Source of the DNA: Clostridium sp. AM30-24
Lineage (GTDB): Bacteria > Bacillota > Clostridia > Lachnospirales > Lachnospiraceae
DNA length: 64,000 bases
Reading direction: 5' to 3'
NCBI RefSeq assembly: GCF_003480435.1
Contig: NZ_QUJB01000001.1
Location: 372,001 to 436,000, forward strand
Shown here piece after piece: positions 8,401 to 19,797 of this stretch (positions within the stretch are counted from its first letter, which is position 1; every line of letters begins with the position of its first letter). Below the pieces are notes generated by a model. The model searched no databases. It worked only from the letters and a program-made list of their open reading frames with translations, and had not been told where the DNA came from. Position numbers and translations under genes: made by a program.

Positions 8401-11400
8401 GAAATGTATCCACGGTTATCGTATTTGTAGTCGTAGAGGATTCCCGCAAATGCACCGGCTGCAGAACCAGTCGCCTCGACATCCGCATTGCAGTTCATAT
8501 ACGTATATCTTCCGGCGATCGCAATTCCGGTGATACCGCCAACCCCCGTGACGCCTTTGACCTTTGTGTTATTGACAACGAAGAAGCTGGCGGCCGTTCC
8601 GGTTCCCTCGTTTCTTCCGGCAATTCCGCCGACACCCATCGAAGTTGCTCCGGTTCCCTGAACTGTACATCCGACAACCGCAACCTGAGAGATCCCCTCC
8701 TGGGCAGATGTATTACCCATGATGCCGCCGATATAGTTTCCGCTTCCCTCGACCGTTGAATCAACGACGCTCGAGTAGTAGATACCGCCACTCTGCCCGT
8801 TTGAAATACCGGCAACGTAGGAAGTTCCGGTGATCACGGACTCTTTTACGAGTGCGCGGTTCACTTTCGCTCCACTCTGGATGATTCCCATCGTGTAGCT
8901 TCCGGTTCCCTTAATATAGGAGCGGTATACCATGGCATCATCGATCCTCGTCCACCAGCTTCCGATTCCGAGGATACCTGCGGTGGTTCCTCCGCCGGAG
9001 ACATAAGTGTACTGCACCTTCGTGTTCGTGATCGGTGCACTGTCTCTCGTCGACTCGGAGAACAGGGAGCCGATACCGCCGGTATAGTTTTTGCCGCTTA
9101 CAAAGACCGGATATCCGCTCTCACCGACCGTAAGGTTTCCGGACGGCACGCCCTGAGCGAGACGTCCGGCGATACCGCCGTTATAACTATAACCACTGAC
9201 ATAGATTCCTTTGACCGAAGCATCTGTAATCGTCGCTTTTGTTCCGCCGACGATACCGCCGACGCCCTCACTGTACGGTGCAACGATCCGGTAGGTAAAG
9301 AGTGTGTCCGATGGAAGACCGTCGAGGGACGTATAGTCCACCGCGTCTCCTTCCGCCATGATGTTGCTGATCGCACCGGTCGAGTAACCGGCAAGACCAC
9401 CAACATAGCTGGACGAAGCAGAAACCGAGATCTCGATGTTCTTTAAGGAAGCATTCGTGATCGTACCTGTGTTCGTTCCGATCATACCGACCTGGGACGC
9501 CTGATAACCGGTAAGTTTTACCTTCTCGAACTCGCAGTTCTCGATCGTACCCTGGTTTGTGGAGACAATACCAAAACCGGTTCCCGCTTTCGTTCCGTTG
9601 TTGATCGCAATATCAGCGAAGCGCAGATTCTTCATCTCCCCGGCGATCACGTTGATCATGGATTCCGCAGCACTCGCTGTGCTGTACTCCTTTCCGCCAA
9701 AGGTGATCGTATACTTTCCGCCGTCGCTCTTTGTCTCACCGACGAGGGAATTGATCTTTAAGCCCATCGGGATCTTTCCGTTCGTTACATACTTGGAAAG
9801 ATCGATATCCCCGGCGATCCGAAAGTTCTCGAAGTTCTGTCCCGCCTCTGTCATCGCAGCATACCACTCTTCCGCGCTGCGGATCGTCCGCGCGATGACG
9901 GTTCCCTCTCTCACGAGGATCTGGATCGCGAGGCGCTTCTCCACACCGCCTTTCTTAAAGACTGCGAATGCCGGGTAGACGGACTGGAACTTCGTCGGCA
10001 GTACATCCGAATACTGGATTCCAAGCCCATCGGATGCCTTTTTAGGATCTGAGGAGGAAAAATCGAGTCCATCCGCCTCAATGCGTTCCAAAAGGAAACC
10101 GTTTCCGCCGTTTTCCGCGTATACTTCAACGTTGTAGACACCGCTGCTCAGCTGATAAATCTCCGCTCTTCTCACTTTCAGGTTTTCATCCGGAAGTTCG
10201 CGCGGGGTCTGATCTGCGAGAATTTCCCCGGAAACATTCTTTAACTGCGGAAGATATCCGTCCTCGATCCGGCAGCCGCTGCTGCCCTCGATATCAAAGC
10301 TGTTTCCGATTCGTCCGCGGTTTCTGAAGAAGTTCTGGGTCAGGAATTCCCCTGCCGCAGAGAGGTAAGTCGCTGTCAGAAGATCGACGGAAGTTCCCGT
10401 TCCGACGATCTGGCCGCTGTAGGCAGCGCCGTTTGTGACTGCACACTGTGCAACACCACGTATATTTCCGTAGATACGGTTGATATTGGAACCACTTCCG
10501 GAGAGGTTTCCGATCGAGATGACATCATCAACCGAGACGTTATCCGTCGCAATTCCCAGAATTCCGCCGAGATCTCCGGTCGAGCTTGTGATATCCGTCA
10601 GAGATACCGCCTCACTGACGTCAGAGCTTCCGGCTCCCACGATCCCGCCGGTGCCGCCAAACGCGGTATTGATCGTTCCGTGGGAGTAAGCGTTTGATAC
10701 AGCTCCGAATGTCTCGACGTATCCGACGAGACCTCCGACTCCGTTCGCACGGACTCCGTTCTTCGCCTCGATATCAAGCCCCGATGCGTAGGAGTTCTTC
10801 ACCGTGAGACCTTTTCCGTAACCGACAAGACCGCCGACCGAAAGGGCGCTGTTTCCGTAGGCTGCTGTCCGGATCGATACATCTTCCATCCGGCAGTCCT
10901 CGACTGTGCTGTACTCAAGGTAAGAAACAAGACCGCCGATGTTGGCCGGCATATCGGAGAGCGTCACCTTCGACGCACGGATATTCTTTAAGGTCGTGTT
11001 GTTTAAAACCTTGCCAAAGATCCCGGCCTGCATGGACTTCGCCTTGTTGTACGTGGAATCATTTGTGATTAGTTCGACATTTTCAAAATTGATGTCTTTG
11101 ATCTCCGCTCCGGATACGACCGCAAAGATCGTGGAGCCGACACCGCTGATATTCTTTACCGTATGTCCGTCACCGTTTAGCTTTCCGCTAAACGGGACCT
11201 TTTCCGTGCCGACCTGCATCGCCGCGAGGTTCTTTCCGGTGAAGTCGAGATCATCCACAAGGATAAAGTTCTCTGCCGGGTACTGGTCCAGATAGAGCCA
11301 ATCCTCGAAGCTTGCGATCTCGCGGTAGAAATCAGCCTCAATATAGTTTCCGTCCTGACCGCAGGCGACAGTCGTCGTCTCGTGGCTCACCGTGTTGATC

Positions 11401-14400
11401 TCGTAGGTAATGCTCGTATAGAGATACTTTCCGGTAAAGGATTTCGGATCGCTGACCTTCACGCGGACAACGTACATGCCGTTTTCTGTATACTGGTCAA
11501 GAACCTCCGTCGTCAGGCCATCGATGCCGATTCCGGTAATCTTCTGCTGGTTGTTGCTCCGGTAGTAGAGGAGGATTTCCGCCTCTTTATTTGTCTGGCT
11601 GACCACACGGCTGCTGACAAATTCCGGAACATCTGCACCCGGTGCCGGCGGCAGGGCGATATTCTCCTGCGCCGTCTCCATCGCATCCGACATATTGATC
11701 CGCGGATAGTATCCGCTCGCGAGCTGGCTCTCGATCGTAAAGGCATCCGGATTCTTGAAAGCCTTCTCATACCAGACACCGTCCCAGAGTCTCTGGACCG
11801 CCGTCGCCGTTCCGAGATCCTTCGGATATACCGCTACGGAACTCATCGAGATATGGTAGAGATCCGTCGCGCGCGCACCGCTGTTGTTGACGCCGACCGT
11901 AGATCCGCCCTTATCGTAGATCTTGTAGACGGACTGTTTTCCGTTTTCATACGTATAATAGTAGGTGTCTCCGACAAAGAAGCTGTTCCGGACGGTACCG
12001 CTGTTTATTCCGACAATTCCGGCAGTCCGGCTCATTGCCCACTCACTGTTGTTGTACTCGTTGACCGTATTGTTGATCACAAAGGTATCCTCGATCAGAC
12101 CGGTCGCCGAGTTTGTATATGCCATCGCACCATACTGACCAGATCCGACCGTCACATCGCCTCCATAGACAACGCTCTCCATGACAACGTCCTTTCCGTA
12201 GACAACACCGCGGCGGATCGTTCCCTGGTTTGTGCAGCTCACGATACCAATGCCACTTCTCGCGTGGAGCTCCTTCTCAAGTTTGATAGAGAAGTTTTCG
12301 ATCACGCCGGATTTATAGTTCGTATATACAAGGAAACCGTTGCTGTAGTTCGGTCTCGTCCGCCCGAGTGACATCGTCATCACGACATTCTGGATCGTTC
12401 CGTAGTTCATGTTGACAAGTCCGCCATCCTGAGAAATCTGTGAAGTCGGTCCTACCGTTCTCCGGTAATTGAATACAAGGTTCTTTACCACACCGGTGCT
12501 CTTGAGCGTTCCGATCACAGATCTGTAGTTGCTGCCCTCCGGGAAGGAAAGGGAATGACCCTGAAAGTCAACCGTTCCGGCAAAGTTCCATACATAGCTG
12601 GAATCCGTCCTCTCGATATCCGCGATGACCGCGAACTTTCCGTTCGGATTTGCATTCAGCTTCGTCCGGAACTCCGTCCAGTTCGAGATCGTATCCATTC
12701 CGGCCTCCGTCGTGAAGTTCACTTTTGAGAGAACGATGTCCTCGTAACCGCGGACACTGATCAGGAGATCGACCTCGTATGTCCAGAATCCCTCACAGTC
12801 AAAGCTCTTTGCCTCCGAGATTCCCTGGTCTCCCGCCGTATCATACGGGAAATCATAGGGAGTCCGGCTGATCTCCTTTAACTTGGAGGAGTCAACGTCC
12901 ATACCGTCCGCTCCTTTTAAGAGCAGGGTGTAAGTTCCGTTCTTCAGTTCCTTCTTCCGGTCGTTTAATGTAACCGTCACGGAAGATTTCCATCCGGATC
13001 CCGCAGCTACAATGGACTCGAGATCAAGTGAACCGGTAATTCCTTCACCCGTTGTAACATAGAGTCTGTTCGGATCCGGGAACGTGTAGTTCGTCTCATT
13101 CTTTCCGCTGTCGTAGTAGACGTTGTAGTTCTGCGCCGTGAACTCAATACGGTAATCCGTATCCATCTTCAGGTTATTGAAACGAAGACTTTCGTACTCC
13201 GTATTTGTCTTGATCATTCTGGTCTCGACAAGGCTTGCCTCCGATACGGAGTAGAGCTTTACCGTGATCGTTCCTTTATCGACGGCATTGTCCGGGTCAT
13301 CGAAGTAGAAGTGGTAGATCTCGATGAAGTTCGAGAGTGTGAACACGCCGTCATGACGGATTCCCGCCGTCTGCTTCAGGGTACGGAGCTGAAGGCTGTT
13401 TGTCGACGCGCCAACGTTGTATTCACTTCCGCCCTGAGCTGCAACAGCTCCGACCGATACCGTGTAAACGGTCATGGAGTCGAACGGATCATCCTGTCCT
13501 TCTCCCTCGCAAAACTGCAGTTCTGCTCTCCAGCCCTTCATGAGAAGCTCCCAGGCATTCGTATTTTCCGTCGGTGCTGTTCCCGTGAGAACGACCTTCG
13601 GGACAGACGCATCTGTCGAATCGTGATCCTGGATCACCATGCTCGCAGTACCGGCCTGCACCGGCACTTTCTCGAGTTCTTTCCTTGAGAGGATCTCCTC
13701 GTTCTTCCATGTCTTTGTATCGGAAGAGATCTCGACCGGAAGGCGCTCCATAAGAGTCAAAAGACCCTCAAGTGTCTTATCTGTATCGATGCGGAGTCCG
13801 ATCGTGAACGAAGAATCCGTGATATCCGCGGAGTCAACGTCCACATACGCGTTTCCGAGAAGGCTGATCGGAGCCGTGTAGACGGAAAGTCTTCCGAGCT
13901 GCATGTTTCTCTGCCAGTTTTCCGTATTTTTATCATTCAGATCATAATCCGCACGGGCAACCATATAGAACGAGCTTCCGGACGGAAGGTTTGTGATCGT
14001 AAACTCATTCGCTGTTCCATCCGTGGAAACTGCCCTGCGGTAGCGCGTATTGATCCCGTCTCCCGTCTCGTCAAAGGCCGGCACATCTTCTCCCTGCTGG
14101 TTGACCACATAGAAATAGCAGTTCTCCATCGCCGCATGGTCCGTGTTCTGGATCTGGACGGAGATCGTCTGGGTCCCGACCGTGTTTCCTGTCTCGCGGA
14201 GTGAAGCTTTCGGCTCCACTTTGCTCGTATGGGTCGATCCCTTTGTGATGCTGTCCGATGTCAGTTCAAATTCATTCCGGAACCGGTCCATGACGCGGAT
14301 CGTATAATCATAGGTCTTATTGGAAGAAAAACCTTCTTTGGAAAGCCAGTCTCCCGCTGTTCCCTTTTTGATATTTCTCACGATCGTACCGCCGACGTTG

Positions 14401-16118
14401 TAATCCTCACCGCCGGCCGTCACCTCGATCCTGCTGATGTACGGGATCGCGGAGATCCGTTCATCGGAAGTCGCGACATCCTCTGCGAGGATCCTGTCGA
14501 TCCCGATCTGATACGGGAGGAAGGTATCCCGCTCAGAGAATGTCAGCCGCATCGGGCGAAGTGTCGTCATCGGAAGTGTCGAGATCTCGATGGCATCCAT
14601 GAATGGCTTTGTCACCTTGATACCTTCATCGTTGCGGAAAACGATATCTCCGCTTAACTGGTACGTCGTTCCCGGTTCCAGGTTTGTAACCTCGAGCGTA
14701 CCTTCTTTTTTCATGTTTTTACGGCTCTTCTGGGTTCCGTTGACACTGAACCGGAAGACGACACGAACAAGGCGGCTCTGATCATCTGTGATCTCAACCT
14801 TGCCTGTCATGCCATATACGCCGACATTGATATTGGAAAGTGTCACTGTCGGTTCCTTAAATTCATCCGGACGTACGTCAGAATCGCCTCCGTCGGAGGA
14901 TCCATCGCCTGTGTCTGCACCGGAATCGCCGTCTCCGGACTGGTCAACGCTGCCGCTGCCTCCGGATGGGGAGGACGAACTTCCGCCGCCTCCGCCGGAA
15001 CTTCCGCTTCCGGAGCTTCCGCTTCCGCTTCCGGAGTCGGATGCGCCGCCTCCGCTGGAGCCGCCGGAGCTGCTTCCGCTGCCTCCGCTCGCAGATCCGC
15101 CTCCCGCGGAACCGGAGCCGCTGCCGGAACCGGAGTCGCCGGAGCTGTCTCCGCTGCCTTCCTCTGCGAAGGTGCTGTCCGTATAGAGACCGCTGTTATC
15201 GCTTCCGTTATTTCCATCCGTGCTGCCGGACTCATCGATCTCCTCGTTCACCTGTCTGTTCCCATCGGCTCCCGGTGTTACCGGAAGTGCCGGTGTGACA
15301 GAGGCGTCCGCATTTGCGACAGTCTCTCCGTTTGCATGCTCGCCGGAAGATCCCGGTCTTCTCTGCTCACGGTCCGAACGGTCGGCCGGGTTTGTCTCCG
15401 CCTCCGTCTCCGGCTGTATTTTCTGCTCTGTGGAGCTGTACTCTGCAACGAGACCGAGCTGTTTTAAAAACTCATCGTAGGACATGCTGACCGAACCGAT
15501 CTTGACCGTGTCCCCGTAAGTGATCTTTGTCTGCCCGTAGACAAGTCTTCCGTCATCGTAGCTGTAATAGTGGATGCCGGAATCTCCAAGGTACATGATA
15601 CTGTTTAAACGGATCCTTGATTCGTTACCGGAAGAGGTCACGGTCATCGGCTGGGTGTTGATGTAGAGACCTTTTCCTGCTGTGGAGAGGATATACTCCT
15701 CGTCCTCTGCTGTCTGACCGTCAATATCATATGCAGTACCATTGCTCAGGAGCATACCTTCATACGGTTCATACGACTCAAAATCGTTTGTGATGAGTTT
15801 GAGATCACCGTTTAAATAATAGAGCGCCGTTCCCTCCTGTGCAAATAACGGGTAGGTGATATCGACGGATTCTTTCTTATCGCCGATAAAGTACCGGTTT
15901 GCTCTGCGGTACAGCGCTTCATCCTCTGTGCAGGCACGCATCGAAAGGACCTCTTTGTCTTCCTCCGGCGTTCCGTCTGCCTTTAAGGTATCTGTGATGT
16001 CCTTTTCTGTCACTGCAAATGCCGGAAGCTGAAGCCAGGCCAGAGTCTGAAGGCGGTATGTGTAGGCAAATACCACCACCGCAAGCAGCATGGCTGCCAT
16101 CGCGATAATTTTTTTCAT
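5418..16118 (-). CDS. Giant surface protein (3566 aa) with Fn3-like and GLUG-like repeats
   Basis: Layout by approximate residue: N-terminal membrane segment 4-22; beta-rich head to about 235; linker, with a Ser/Gly-rich stretch at 312-415; Fn3-like domains about 425-1140 (LEPGTTYQLSG and similar turns). A long GLUG-like beta-helical array follows at about 1140-2650, with many GGLVGY/GGIVG units and 'NSYASG' turns as in adhesins and M26-type proteins. Then a module with YYLTGSGI near 2928, a Lys/Glu/Ser/Asp-rich low-complexity stretch about 3176-3470, and a C-terminal hydrophobic segment followed by RKREGRK. Both ends can therefore sit in the membrane, and there is no LPXTG motif. AAGGGGGAA precedes the ATG, 22 bp after the 242-aa gene. 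It is probably a very large extracellular loop or fibre driven by, or anchoring, the ATPase (inference). Confidence 0.9.
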   Translation of the reverse strand: MKKIIAMAAMLLAVVVFAYTYRLQTLAWLQLPAFAVTEKDITDTLKADGTPEEDKEVLSMRACTEDEALYRRANRYFIGDKKESVDITYPLFAQEGTALYYLNGDLKLITNDFESYEPYEGMLLSNGTAYDIDGQTAEDEEYILSTAGKGLYINTQPMTVTSSGNESRIRLNSIMYLGDSGIHYYSYDDGRLVYGQTKITYGDTVKIGSVSMSYDEFLKQLGLVAEYSSTEQKIQPETEAETNPADRSDREQRRPGSSGEHANGETVANADASVTPALPVTPGADGNRQVNEEIDESGSTDGNNGSDNSGLYTDSTFAEEGSGDSSGDSGSGSGSGSAGGGSASGGSGSSSGGSSGGGASDSGSGSGSSGSGSSGGGGGSSSSPSGGSGSVDQSGDGDSGADTGDGSSDGGDSDVRPDEFKEPTVTLSNINVGVYGMTGKVEITDDQSRLVRVVFRFSVNGTQKSRKNMKKEGTLEVTNLEPGTTYQLSGDIVFRNDEGIKVTKPFMDAIEISTLPMTTLRPMRLTFSERDTFLPYQIGIDRILAEDVATSDERISAIPYISRIEVTAGGEDYNVGGTIVRNIKKGTAGDWLSKEGFSSNKTYDYTIRVMDRFRNEFELTSDSITKGSTHTSKVEPKASLRETGNTVGTQTISVQIQNTDHAAMENCYFYVVNQQGEDVPAFDETGDGINTRYRRAVSTDGTANEFTITNLPSGSSFYMVARADYDLNDKNTENWQRNMQLGRLSVYTAPISLLGNAYVDVDSADITDSSFTIGLRIDTDKTLEGLLTLMERLPVEISSDTKTWKNEEILSRKELEKVPVQAGTASMVIQDHDSTDASVPKVVLTGTAPTENTNAWELLMKGWRAELQFCEGEGQDDPFDSMTVYTVSVGAVAAQGGSEYNVGASTNSLQLRTLKQTAGIRHDGVFTLSNFIEIYHFYFDDPDNAVDKGTITVKLYSVSEASLVETRMIKTNTEYESLRFNNLKMDTDYRIEFTAQNYNVYYDSGKNETNYTFPDPNRLYVTTGEGITGSLDLESIVAAGSGWKSSVTVTLNDRKKELKNGTYTLLLKGADGMDVDSSKLKEISRTPYDFPYDTAGDQGISEAKSFDCEGFWTYEVDLLISVRGYEDIVLSKVNFTTEAGMDTISNWTEFRTKLNANPNGKFAVIADIERTDSSYVWNFAGTVDFQGHSLSFPEGSNYRSVIGTLKSTGVVKNLVFNYRRTVGPTSQISQDGGLVNMNYGTIQNVVMTMSLGRTRPNYSNGFLVYTNYKSGVIENFSIKLEKELHARSGIGIVSCTNQGTIRRGVVYGKDVVMESVVYGGDVTVGSGQYGAMAYTNSATGLIEDTFVINNTVNEYNNSEWAMSRTAGIVGINSGTVRNSFFVGDTYYYTYENGKQSVYKIYDKGGSTVGVNNSGARATDLYHISMSSVAVYPKDLGTATAVQRLWDGVWYEKAFKNPDAFTIESQLASGYYPRINMSDAMETAQENIALPPAPGADVPEFVSSRVVSQTNKEAEILLYYRSNNQQKITGIGIDGLTTEVLDQYTENGMYVVRVKVSDPKSFTGKYLYTSITYEINTVSHETTTVACGQDGNYIEADFYREIASFEDWLYLDQYPAENFILVDDLDFTGKNLAAMQVGTEKVPFSGKLNGDGHTVKNISGVGSTIFAVVSGAEIKDINFENVELITNDSTYNKAKSMQAGIFGKVLNNTTLKNIRASKVTLSDMPANIGGLVSYLEYSTVEDCRMEDVSIRTAAYGNSALSVGGLVGYGKGLTVKNSYASGLDIEAKNGVRANGVGGLVGYVETFGAVSNAYSHGTINTAFGGTGGIVGAGSSDVSEAVSLTDITSSTGDLGGILGIATDNVSVDDVISIGNLSGSGSNINRIYGNIRGVAQCAVTNGAAYSGQIVGTGTSVDLLTATYLSAAGEFLTQNFFRNRGRIGNSFDIEGSSGCRIEDGYLPQLKNVSGEILADQTPRELPDENLKVRRAEIYQLSSGVYNVEVYAENGGNGFLLERIEADGLDFSSSDPKKASDGLGIQYSDVLPTKFQSVYPAFAVFKKGGVEKRLAIQILVREGTVIARTIRSAEEWYAAMTEAGQNFENFRIAGDIDLSKYVTNGKIPMGLKINSLVGETKSDGGKYTITFGGKEYSTASAAESMINVIAGEMKNLRFADIAINNGTKAGTGFGIVSTNQGTIENCEFEKVKLTGYQASQVGMIGTNTGTITNASLKNIEISVSASSSYVGGLAGYSTGAISNIMAEGDAVDYTSLDGLPSDTLFTYRIVAPYSEGVGGIVGGTKATITDASVKGIYVSGYSYNGGIAGRLAQGVPSGNLTVGESGYPVFVSGKNYTGGIGSLFSESTRDSAPITNTKVQYTYVSGGGTTAGILGIGSWWTRIDDAMVYRSYIKGTGSYTMGIIQSGAKVNRALVKESVITGTSYVAGISNGQSGGIYYSSVVDSTVEGSGNYIGGIMGNTSAQEGISQVAVVGCTVQGTGATSMGVGGIAGRNEGTGTAASFFVVNNTKVKGVTGVGGITGIAIAGRYTYMNCNADVEATGSAAGAFAGILYDYKYDNRGYISYNRAMVKEGIFGGTVKSVEQAGAFVGRLTYSNPERDATGAVVAHGNDYLSSENYNNLVLTSDVTVTGRSSTPTVWGTFYLDTTEYTDTDSTYLRPTRTLDDEGIRTVNGAAPKAAVWGGLKLNGTPLWGENGSKIQDYTGSGKPYAELKLNANAKDPTKFDDPAAVAPYQYFVTDANVFGTNAFYTNVLSLNSSYWDYKNLKPGKNDTYTAHFPYVKTGESFYPYPDQTQTNLINYEDGSYGFWGVPIPTGAMTSMLSLRDLTDEQYLWVSASGPASITFELAPDVVGVTMTVADGSGEVLSVNTTDRIYTMPYNYSTPLTVTLSAPELGFTQTYDVLATDLVSSVMAWNGDQYYLTGSGIRSASGKQIAGSFLNLRDGKALDLNGDVWDVESGSVVSHCDFSDIQWEEPKAVHTFTYDGKKLSVYHQFIHYDGEDLDRLAYVKNGTLFGLETDPELVYGAVLVDTYQDSQYLTVLGTDGMLHDLNESIHLPESFTNRGIVELADNMNDSSHVAIGRFEDGKVFAFNFLTGTELTLEEADSWENGEDLTLADYAGQYIESYLGSWFGINNSGYQASVNLMTNLSNGKLGSLDDILSYKGTASGDGDAAVSSGKAGGDGSSSGDPDKTEKNGENDRTADKTETTDRNGRTSDNTEKNTVSGTSVKDREADTFEKDVKASEKPDSEKKTTDKKDGGKEKAAVSESAAEKEKSGNSSIVDKIRSLFGKAKDDVKADAADAKSKDASESTDAAKQSGAADTQMKNAAQNAESLTVQKEDAEKTADGSDKAQNALPENRADDAETGNTDNSGAAASDSAGSENDFEDADSNAASEDTTSGTSAEGSADEAGKAADAAAQTDGEQAGESAGNSSEASGQQASEASFDGTSAEAADGMTTDPTSGSVTERKLITVYNPADGSYKVYTAKDYLSQKSSDLTSVDDKVKEMASQGLIADQAQLKSNDFVEDKKYGIMIFGAFSAMGILLSLGLLLRKREGRK

Positions 16119-16140
16119 AATCCAGTTCCCCCTTTGCTTC

Positions 16141-16869
16141 CTATTTGTTCTCCATTCTGTTTAACGTTCCCGGTCTCGCAACGAGAAGATACCAGGTTCC
16201 GTTCGCTTTCTTCATCGTGTCTGTTCCCATGTCAAGGACATCCCCGTTCGCGAAGGAAGCTGTAAGCTCCGATTCCCCTGTCTGGACAACCGTGCTCGTT
16301 CCTGCTGCATAGTCGAAATACTGGAGTGTATTCCCGTATCTCGCCACAGCATACGAAAGCGCCGGGACTTCCACACTGCCGCCGTCCCAGCGAAGTTCTG
16401 TATTTTCAAGGAATATATAAGTGTCCACGCCGTCGAAGAGATATCCGCCGGCATTTTCCGCCTTCAGATTTCCGTCTCTGAGAACGACCGAGTTGTTCTC
16501 GATCGCCATCGTACTGAAATGGGACAGGCGGTATACGCTGTCATTTCCCGCATACCACGCGTAATCAAACGGCAGAAGTGCCATTCCGTCCGGCTGGTAC
16601 AACGGTTTGGAATTCAGGGTCTGCGTTCCGTTTTCATCCCGGATCGTCACCTCTTTATCCGTGTACTGGACTCTGCATTTTCCTGTATATTCGACTTTTA
16701 CATCTCCGAAATAGTTGTATGCTCCGTCCTTTAAGACGACGGAGTCCATATCTCTCTTAAAGATCAGGACCAGGGCAGCGATCACAAGGACTGCAGCCAT
16801 GATCCCGAGGCTTAAGAGCCGGTCCCGGAATCCTCTGCCTTTTCTCTCTAATTTTGTTCTGCCTTTCAT
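16141..16869 (-). CDS. Single-pass membrane protein with extracellular beta domain
   Basis: A 242-aa protein: a basic cytoplasmic N-terminus (residues 1-17), one membrane segment (about 18-37), then about 200 residues of beta-strand-rich extracytoplasmic sequence with many Tyr, Asn and Asp-Gly turns. I recognise no family. Its style of short strands and Asp-Gly turns resembles the heads of the 651-, 2062- and 3566-aa proteins. Its ATG overlaps the stop of the 166-aa membrane protein (ATGA), and GGAGGAGCAGTC lies upstream, so it is translationally coupled to it. It is a likely membrane-proximal link between the ATPase rotor or stator and the giant proteins (inference). Confidence 0.75.
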   Translation of the reverse strand: MKGRTKLERKGRGFRDRLLSLGIMAAVLVIAALVLIFKRDMDSVVLKDGAYNYFGDVKVEYTGKCRVQYTDKEVTIRDENGTQTLNSKPLYQPDGMALLPFDYAWYAGNDSVYRLSHFSTMAIENNSVVLRDGNLKAENAGGYLFDGVDTYIFLENTELRWDGGSVEVPALSYAVARYGNTLQYFDYAAGTSTVVQTGESELTASFANGDVLDMGTDTMKKANGTWYLLVARPGTLNRMENK

Positions 16870-17366
16870 GACTGCTCCTCCATATCTTTCAGTAAAAAGT
16901 ACGCGCTGTAAACGATCAGGAAAATTCCGAGGAATCCGAGGATCACCGCAACATAGAGGTCAAACCTCGTCTCCCTCAGGTACCCGCTCAGGACATTTCC
17001 GACCAGCAGGGCGACAAAGATCAGGATGCTGTTCAGAAGATCCCTTAAGAATACGCGTCCGCCGCCTCCGGCGACTGCTTTTGCCGCCGCAAGGAGGAAA
17101 AGGAACACCAGATGCGGCAGCTCCATCTCGACCCGGAAGATCACGGACGAGAGGACGAACAGGAACCCGAGAAGCGATACTGCAAAACAGACCGCCTCCC
17201 GGTCGCTCCGGTTTATGAGAAATCCATAGACGCCGCGCGCTCTTCCGTTCCACGAAAACTTTCTTGTTCCGATCACAGCGAGCAGGGAACCGATGATTCC
17301 CGCCGCAAGCGTCAGCAGTATGAAGTTTTTAAACAGGACGATTCCCGCGATCAGTTCATCTATCAT
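16866..17366 (-). CDS. Five-span integral membrane protein
   Basis: A 166-aa protein with predicted membrane segments at about 8-32, 58-77, 84-101, 110-129 and 136-158. It lies directly after the epsilon-like gene (4-bp gap), with GGGAGAATGAGACT before the ATG. In position and topology it could replace the F0 a-subunit. However, I cannot find the hallmark a-subunit helix with the essential Arg and its flanking Asn/Gln; charged residues here are in loops (for example R104, R108, R131). Either it is a highly diverged a-like subunit that no longer conducts ions, or an unrelated membrane platform. No known family recognised. Confidence 0.7.
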   Translation of the reverse strand: MIDELIAGIVLFKNFILLTLAAGIIGSLLAVIGTRKFSWNGRARGVYGFLINRSDREAVCFAVSLLGFLFVLSSVIFRVEMELPHLVFLFLLAAAKAVAGGGGRVFLRDLLNSILIFVALLVGNVLSGYLRETRFDLYVAVILGFLGIFLIVYSAYFLLKDMEEQS

Positions 17367-17370
17367 AGTC

Positions 17371-17610
17371 TCATTCTCCCGTGATCAGAAGTTCAAATTC
17401 GTTATGGCTGTGCATAAAATATCCGGTTACATTTTCGTAAGTCTCCGTCCTGTCCCCACTCACGATCTCAACATTTCCTTTGATCTCGCCGAGGACCGGC
17501 ATATAGTCTTTCAGGATCAGAAGGTTGTAGGTGCTGCTCACGATCCGGATCAGATCGACATGTTCGAGGACCTTAAGGCCTTCGTGAAAGCCGAGGATCC
17601 TGGCTGTCAT
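17371..17610 (-). CDS. F1 epsilon-like subunit, beta-sandwich domain only
   Basis: About 79 aa, matching in size and pattern the N-terminal beta-sandwich of ATP synthase epsilon (GEIKGNVEIVSGD, then YENVTGYFMHSHNEFELLI, as in the 'GFLEV..V.VL' end of that domain). The C-terminal helical hairpin of bacterial epsilon, about 45-50 residues, is absent. Position straight after beta is that of atpC. I place the start at ATG 17610 (GGAGGGAATT upstream); a TTG at 17622 with GGGAGGAATCAAG is an alternative. It would join gamma to the c-like ring. Loss of the helical arm removes the usual ATPase-inhibiting element, consistent with a dedicated hydrolase (inference). Confidence 0.6.
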   Translation of the reverse strand: MTARILGFHEGLKVLEHVDLIRIVSSTYNLLILKDYMPVLGEIKGNVEIVSGDRTETYENVTGYFMHSHNEFELLITGE

Positions 17611-17638
17611 AATTCCCTCCAACTTGATTCCTCCCTTT

Positions 17639-19783
<2,145 letters not shown>

Positions 19784-19797
<14 letters not shown>

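Noticed and set aside
11382..12371. Plus-strand 329-aa ORF
   Set aside because: It is antisense to the GLUG-like region of the 3566-aa gene, has no SD and no family resemblance.
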